NCBI GenBank assembly: GCA_015501595.1
Contig: JADNRX010000747.1
Location: 1 to 24,151, forward strand
Reading direction: 5' to 3'
DNA: 24,151 nt
DNA from: Hymenopellis radicata
Taxonomy: Eukaryota; Basidiomycota; Agaricomycetes; Agaricales; Physalacriaceae
In this document: positions 20,704 through 24,151 of the stretch, in pieces
Layout of the letters: every line of letters starts with the position of its first letter
Position numbering within the stretch: position 1 is the first letter of the stretch
The notes under the pieces: generated by a model
Told to the model about the DNA's origin: nothing
Databases searched by the model: none
Seen by the model: only the letters and a program-made list of their open reading frames with translations
Position numbers and translations under genes: made by a program

Positions 20704-21224
20704 CTCACCGAAGCGCGATGTTCAGTGCGTTTTTGGTCCAAATCGCGACTGTTCTCTCATTCCTGACGCCTGGATCCATCTGACAGTCTACTACAAGCTC
20801 TACGACGATGATGAAAGAAAGATGATACAGTCCGTCATCCAGTCGGGACGGATCCCTTCATCGGACGGGTCGACACATGCCAGATCCCCACTCCGCACAC
20901 TATCCGTGCGCTAGCTCAATGTATATGCCAGAAGGAGGACCGCCTATTGGTTTGGACTGGGACCACGATAGTGCATATGGAACGATGCTACTCAGAACTG
21001 TGGATAGCCCAGAGGCCTACAACCTGGAAGACGCAGTTGATCTTGTAGTGCTGAGCGTCCGGGATCGACATCGCAAGGAGCCTGTACTTCTGAAAGTCTG
21101 GTACGAAGGTGAGGCAGACCAGAGCGCTTGAGCAATAGTAGAGCCTAAGCTACGAACCAGACTTGCAGGCAATTGTTTTTGGGGTTGCCTGAGTGGGGGG
21201 AGCCTGCGGCACGAAGTGTAACCT
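20704..21224 (+). repeat. Tandem repeat unit 2 (521 bp), better-preserved ORF
   Basis: Roughly 85-90% like unit 1 by eye. The second half is open: PPIGLDWDHDSAYGTMLLRT, EAYNLEDAVDLVVLSV, RKEPVLLKVWYEGEADQSA, stop at 21131. The first half (CVFGPNRDCS to YDDDERKM) is in a different frame and ends at TAG 20911-20913, so even this copy needs an intron or a frameshift to join its halves. The period puts the CAGTGCG core at 20200 in unit 1, 20723 here and, as CAGTGTG, 21244 in the stub. Confidence 0.8.
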
Positions 21225-21250
21225 CTCACCGAATCCCGGTGTCCAGTGTG
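21225..21250 (+). repeat. Start of a third, cut-off repeat unit
   Basis: CTCACCGAATCCCGGTGTCC followed by AGTGTG matches the opening of units 1 and 2. Similarity stops at GTAAAGG, leaving only about 26 bp. Confidence 0.65.
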
Positions 21251-21537
21251 TAAAGGTGAGTAGAACGTGGGCGCTTCGCGCGATCGCCGAGCTTATGCTC
21301 AGTATACAGAACTGTTGGATGGGAAACATGATATGTGAAATGATTGCGTCGTTGTTAGGTAGTTCACAAGCTCGAGGCACAGGCAACATGCGGGGGAAAA
21401 GCTTTTGGAATATGTACATCAAATATTTTTTCTGTTTTTGTGAATGTTTGGGGAGTATGCAGAGTCAGAGGATTCCGCCACCTCTAGGTAAGGGTTAGAG
21501 TACCCTATTTGTCCGTTTCAGAGTCAAAACAGCCCCA

Positions 21538-22007
21538 TCTCGCCCGCGCAAACGCGTAAAACCGGCCAAAACTCAGATGCAGCTCTCCGCCAGAAGACGC
21601 AAACGTCGCCAGATGAACAAATCGCGTGGTTCGCCTTCAACCTCATCGTCGCCTGAGATTTCTCTCGCGTCTCTGTCAATCGATGGCATGCTATTACGTC
21701 TGGACCTGGATATGGAGTACTCGTTCCTGCGGATGTTCTGTCGCCATTTGAAGCTATGAAACTGGACTGAGGAATCGCTTGCTTTGAAGCTTTCTATATG
21801 AGTTGGCTTGTTTCTTTACTGGTACTATTTGTAGATTTATTCCTTGTGATTCCTTGTGATTCAGACCAAATTCAGACAACTTGAGCAACACAGTGATTCC
21901 AAGCCTTTTGCCTTGGCGATTGGATTGGCATTGAAGCTGGGATCCTCCCGAGACTAATGACTACCTTGTCAACGTCTGTATATTTGACGCAGCAGCCTCG
22001 AATTCAG
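21538..22007 (+). pseudogene. Outer duplication, copy 2: damaged copy of the small basic-protein gene end
   Basis: It matches 19381-19845 but has lost 9 nt encoding SLV after SARRR (21598-21602) and two further blocks: one after the TCAATCGATG stretch and one at ATTACG/TCTGG. Both deletions join at short shared words (ATG and ACG), as in replication slippage or end joining. The frame shifts after SLSIDG, so the tail is read as MLLRLDLDMEYSFLRMF. About 55 bp have been added in the 3' flank near a doubled GATTCCTTGT. No start or first exon precedes it, so it is a fragment. Confidence 0.8.
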
Positions 22008-22190
22008 TGTCACAAGACATCCCGTTCACGACTTCACATGCAGGAGGTGTTGCCAAATCGGGCGAACCGGTAACTCATTCCTTCGTTCCAACCTCCTCCT
22101 TCGTGGGCACAACAGCGTGCAGGCATTGTCATTGCCACCAGGGTTTCTTTACTTTATTCTCGCCCTTCCTTTACTTCCTTTAATTCCCTG

Positions 22191-22958
22191 ATGGCGCCTT
22201 CCGAATTAAACCTCAAGAAGCGCAAGTTTGCCGTGCTCGGCGCACGCTCGGTTGGTGAGCGCCCATTTAGCTTTTGTGTGGGCATCAAAAGCTGACAGTG
22301 AGTAGGCAAGTCGTCGCTCATATACCAATTTGTCGAGGGCCAATTCAACGAGAATTACTACCCGACCACCGAGAACTCGTGCTCAAAGAGTCTCAATTAC
22401 AAGGGCACCGAGTACGACTGCGAGATTATAGACACCGCAGGACAGGTACGCACTCACCGTTTGCAAGAGGTGTCTATTGAACCGCCACACAGGACGAGTA
22501 CTCGATTCTCAACTCCAGGCACGCGATTGGTATACACGGCTATGTCCTGGTATACTCGGTCACCTCGCGCAGCTCCTTCGAGATGATACAGGTCATATAC
22601 GACAAAATCGTCGACTTTTGTGGTGTCACGGACATTCCCTGTGTATTGTTGGCTCAAAGGTGGATCTCAAGACGAGGTCGGTTCCGCGCTTTCGGGTCCG
22701 TGCAGATGACTGATTTAGTCGTTTCAACAGGCAAGTGTCGCCGGAAGAGGGTGACGGCCTTGCACACGCGAACAAGGCCGCGTGGGTCGAGACCAGCGCG
22801 AAGACCAATCTGAATGTTGGTGAGTAGCGGCGGGCCTCCTCAGTATCTATACTCATGTTTAAATAGCCAAGGTGTTCGACCTGTGCCTCGGTGAGGTTGA
22901 GAAACACTCCCCTGCCATTCAAGGCGAACCTCCAGCAAGCCGTTGTGTTTGCATGTAA
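22191..22958 (+). CDS. RHEB: Rheb-family small GTPase with a -1 frameshift
   Basis: Ras-superfamily GTPase of the Rheb branch, the membrane-anchored activator of TOR kinase. Exons: 22191-22254, 22306-22445, 22493-22676, 22731-22819, 22867-22958, with four introns of 47-54 nt. Motifs: G1 GARSVGKSS (the RS of Rheb in place of Ras Gly-Gly), switch I NENYYPTTENS, G3 DTAGQDEYSILNSRHAIGIH, G4 GSKVDLKTR, G5 ETSAK, and a C-terminal CaaX box CVCM for prenylation. The exons sum to 569 nt, one short of 570 (189 aa). The break lies at about 22641-22650: before it the frame reads VTDIPCV, after it IVGSKVDL follows in another frame. No GT-AG pair sits there. Every other splice and residue is well kept, so a sequence error is at least as likely as a dead gene. 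Confidence 0.93.
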
Positions 22959-23569
22959 TCAGGCCTCCGCTATGCTTCAACATGCCGCCCCTCATACCTC
23001 CCCATCTCATGAATACGTACCACATGTGTTCCCCATTCCTACTATTGTGTAAACAAGGACACAACCCCTAGATGGCCGCCTTACTTATTCTTACAGCTTT
23101 ATTGTCTCCGCCTCTCTGTATATCTCCTTCTCCAGTGTACGCCCTCAGTAAGTTATGAGCCTTACTTTAGTATTCCCGTTTTAAATATTAGAGTCATTTC
23201 TTCCTTCGTTCACTTAATTTGCTTCCTAGATTGGCCCTCTACTGATGACTCTGTTCCCGTCGGCAGAAGCGCCACACAGGCTTTGGATAACATGTTGGTG
23301 ACGTTTGAATTGGATAGGCGGAAAGTAACGCAATCTTGCCAACGATCTCAGTCTCCATCGCTTCACCATCGGACGTTCTAGCAAGAATAATTGGAATTCG
23401 CATACTGTATTCGCTAAGACCGCTGGTACTTTCAAAATTATCTTGCGAAATGCTTATGTCCCGATTAGAGGAAGCTAAATGTAGTTCAGCTTCCCTGTTA
23501 ACTGGATAGCGCTCTTCTTACACGAGAATCCTCCGATTCGGTGGTACTAACAATCAGAATGGGGAGCAT

Positions 23570-23583
23570 CTACTTATAAGTAG
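23570..23583. repeat. 14-bp perfect palindrome
   Basis: CTACTTATAAGTAG reads the same on both strands. A related TCTACTTAT occurs near 23691-23699. It could be a dimer binding site or chance. Confidence 0.35.
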
Positions 23584-23761
23584 TGCTTCAATTGACGAGA
23601 AGCTTCAGTTAGGTCTGCGGTTTAATTATCAGTGGCGTTCCTCGGCATGTTACGACACCAATTACGATAGCCGCAACCGTTTATGTCACCTCTACTTATC
23701 TCTCAGAAGAATATTGATTCGGAGAACGCGATTGAATTCGACAACAGACTCAGAACAGCTA

Positions 23762-23769
23762 TCACGTGA
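23762..23769. promoter_or_regulatory. E-box palindrome upstream of RPL39
   Basis: TCACGTGA, a CACGTG core with symmetric flanks, 121-128 bp before the RPL39 ATG. Basic helix-loop-helix factors of the Cbf1/Tye7 type bind this core in fungi; its use here is inferred from position. Confidence 0.4.
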
Positions 23770-23889
23770 CTAGTGGCTGTCCACCCGTGAGACCTAATTC
23801 CGCAAATGGAAGGCACTGTACAGCTGAGCATACCGTCCGAACCTTAATTGTTGCCTTCCCAGTCAAGTCGTCGACAACAACATCCAAAA

Positions 23890-24151
23890 ATGGTGCGCGC
23901 TGTCCCCGCCGTCGTCATCACTGTGTAGGATGCTCATGCCCTGGTAGCCCTCCCAAAAGACTTTCCGCACCAAGCGCATTTTGGCCAAGGCTGGCAGGCA
24001 AAACCGGTGCGTCTGCTGCACGGATTGGGATGAACTGGACTGATGAACCTAGGCCTATCCCCAGTGGTTCCGGTTAAAAACCGATACTAAGATTCAGGTG
24101 CGTAGGATGGATGCCTTTTCTGCGATGGGCTCTTTGACTGAGGTATTGATG
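23890..24151 (+). CDS. RPL39: Ribosomal protein eL39 (5' part; runs off the window; -1 frameshift)
   Basis: Small basic protein of the large ribosomal subunit, lining the exit tunnel. The ATG (23890-23892) stands alone as the first exon. Intron 1 is 23893-23947, exon 2 23948-24006 (PSQKTFRTKRILAKAGRQNR), intron 2 24007-24052, exon 3 24053-24097, and a third donor GTGCGT at 24098 opens an intron that reaches the window end. Exon 3 should read PIPQWFRLKTDTKIQ, but with four C (24059-24062) it goes out of frame after PIP; a fifth C restores the family sequence and lets the exon end in phase. The last third of the protein lies beyond the window. An eL39 frameshift would normally be lethal if this is the only copy, so a homopolymer miscall is likely. 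The 103-codon ORF at 23766-24077 is only an out-of-frame shadow. Confidence 0.9.

Larger units (their letters stand above)
22959..23889. other. Intergenic region between Rheb and eL39, no gene seen
   Basis: About 930 bp with only short ORFs on either strand. The first part is the T-rich 3' flank of Rheb; the last ~150 bp are the probable RPL39 promoter. It contains two perfect palindromes listed separately. Confidence 0.45.

Noticed and set aside
22477..22813. Two overlapping + strand ORFs as separate small genes
   Set aside because: They are the two frames of Rheb exon 3 on either side of the missing base, extended into introns.
23766..24077. 103-codon ORF near the right end
   Set aside because: It runs through the eL39 exons and introns in a different frame.

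Overview
The window looks like nuclear DNA from a filamentous fungus, most likely an Agaricomycete (mushroom-forming basidiomycete). The signs are very many short introns (46-60 nt, GT-AG with one GC-AG), gene families typical of that group, and dense genes on both strands. I built the gene models by eye from splice signals, reading frame and family knowledge, without any alignment.

Layout. 1-46: possible tail of a + strand gene. 354-4168 (-): NRPS-like adenylate-forming reductase (A-T-R), 15 exons, 1034 aa, open throughout. 4467-7243 (-): secreted 5'-nucleotidase/metallophosphoesterase, 19 exons, 617 aa. 7840-10000 (-): decayed type-B carboxylesterase with a stop codon inside its GESAG nucleophile motif. 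10001-11810: no convincing gene. 11811-14326 (+): 776-aa low-complexity, coiled-coil protein with a C-terminal C2H2-like zinc finger; its first two exons are short. 15117-15581 (+): small orphan protein of a basidiomycete-restricted family.

15900-18976 holds a compact group. Two tandem paralogous polytopic membrane proteins (-) lie head-to-head, only 65 bp apart, with a seven-exon DOPA 4,5-dioxygenase-like gene (+). The dioxygenase is invisible in plain ORF view because its exons are 14-148 nt long. This is the best candidate in the window for an undescribed pathway: an extradiol dioxygenase with two membrane proteins that weakly recall membrane-bound terpene cyclases.

19160-22007 is a duplication-rich segment. 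The end of a small basic-protein gene is repeated about 2.15 kb downstream in degraded form, and the interval between holds a ~522-bp tandem repeat (two units plus a stub). 22191-22958 (+) is a Rheb-type small GTPase and 23890-end (+) is ribosomal protein eL39.

Rheb, eL39 and one membrane protein each read perfectly except for one missing base. The two genes with 14 and 18 introns are clean, so these three -1 frameshifts are either local consensus errors or real lesions. In an essential gene such as RPL39, error is the likelier explanation.
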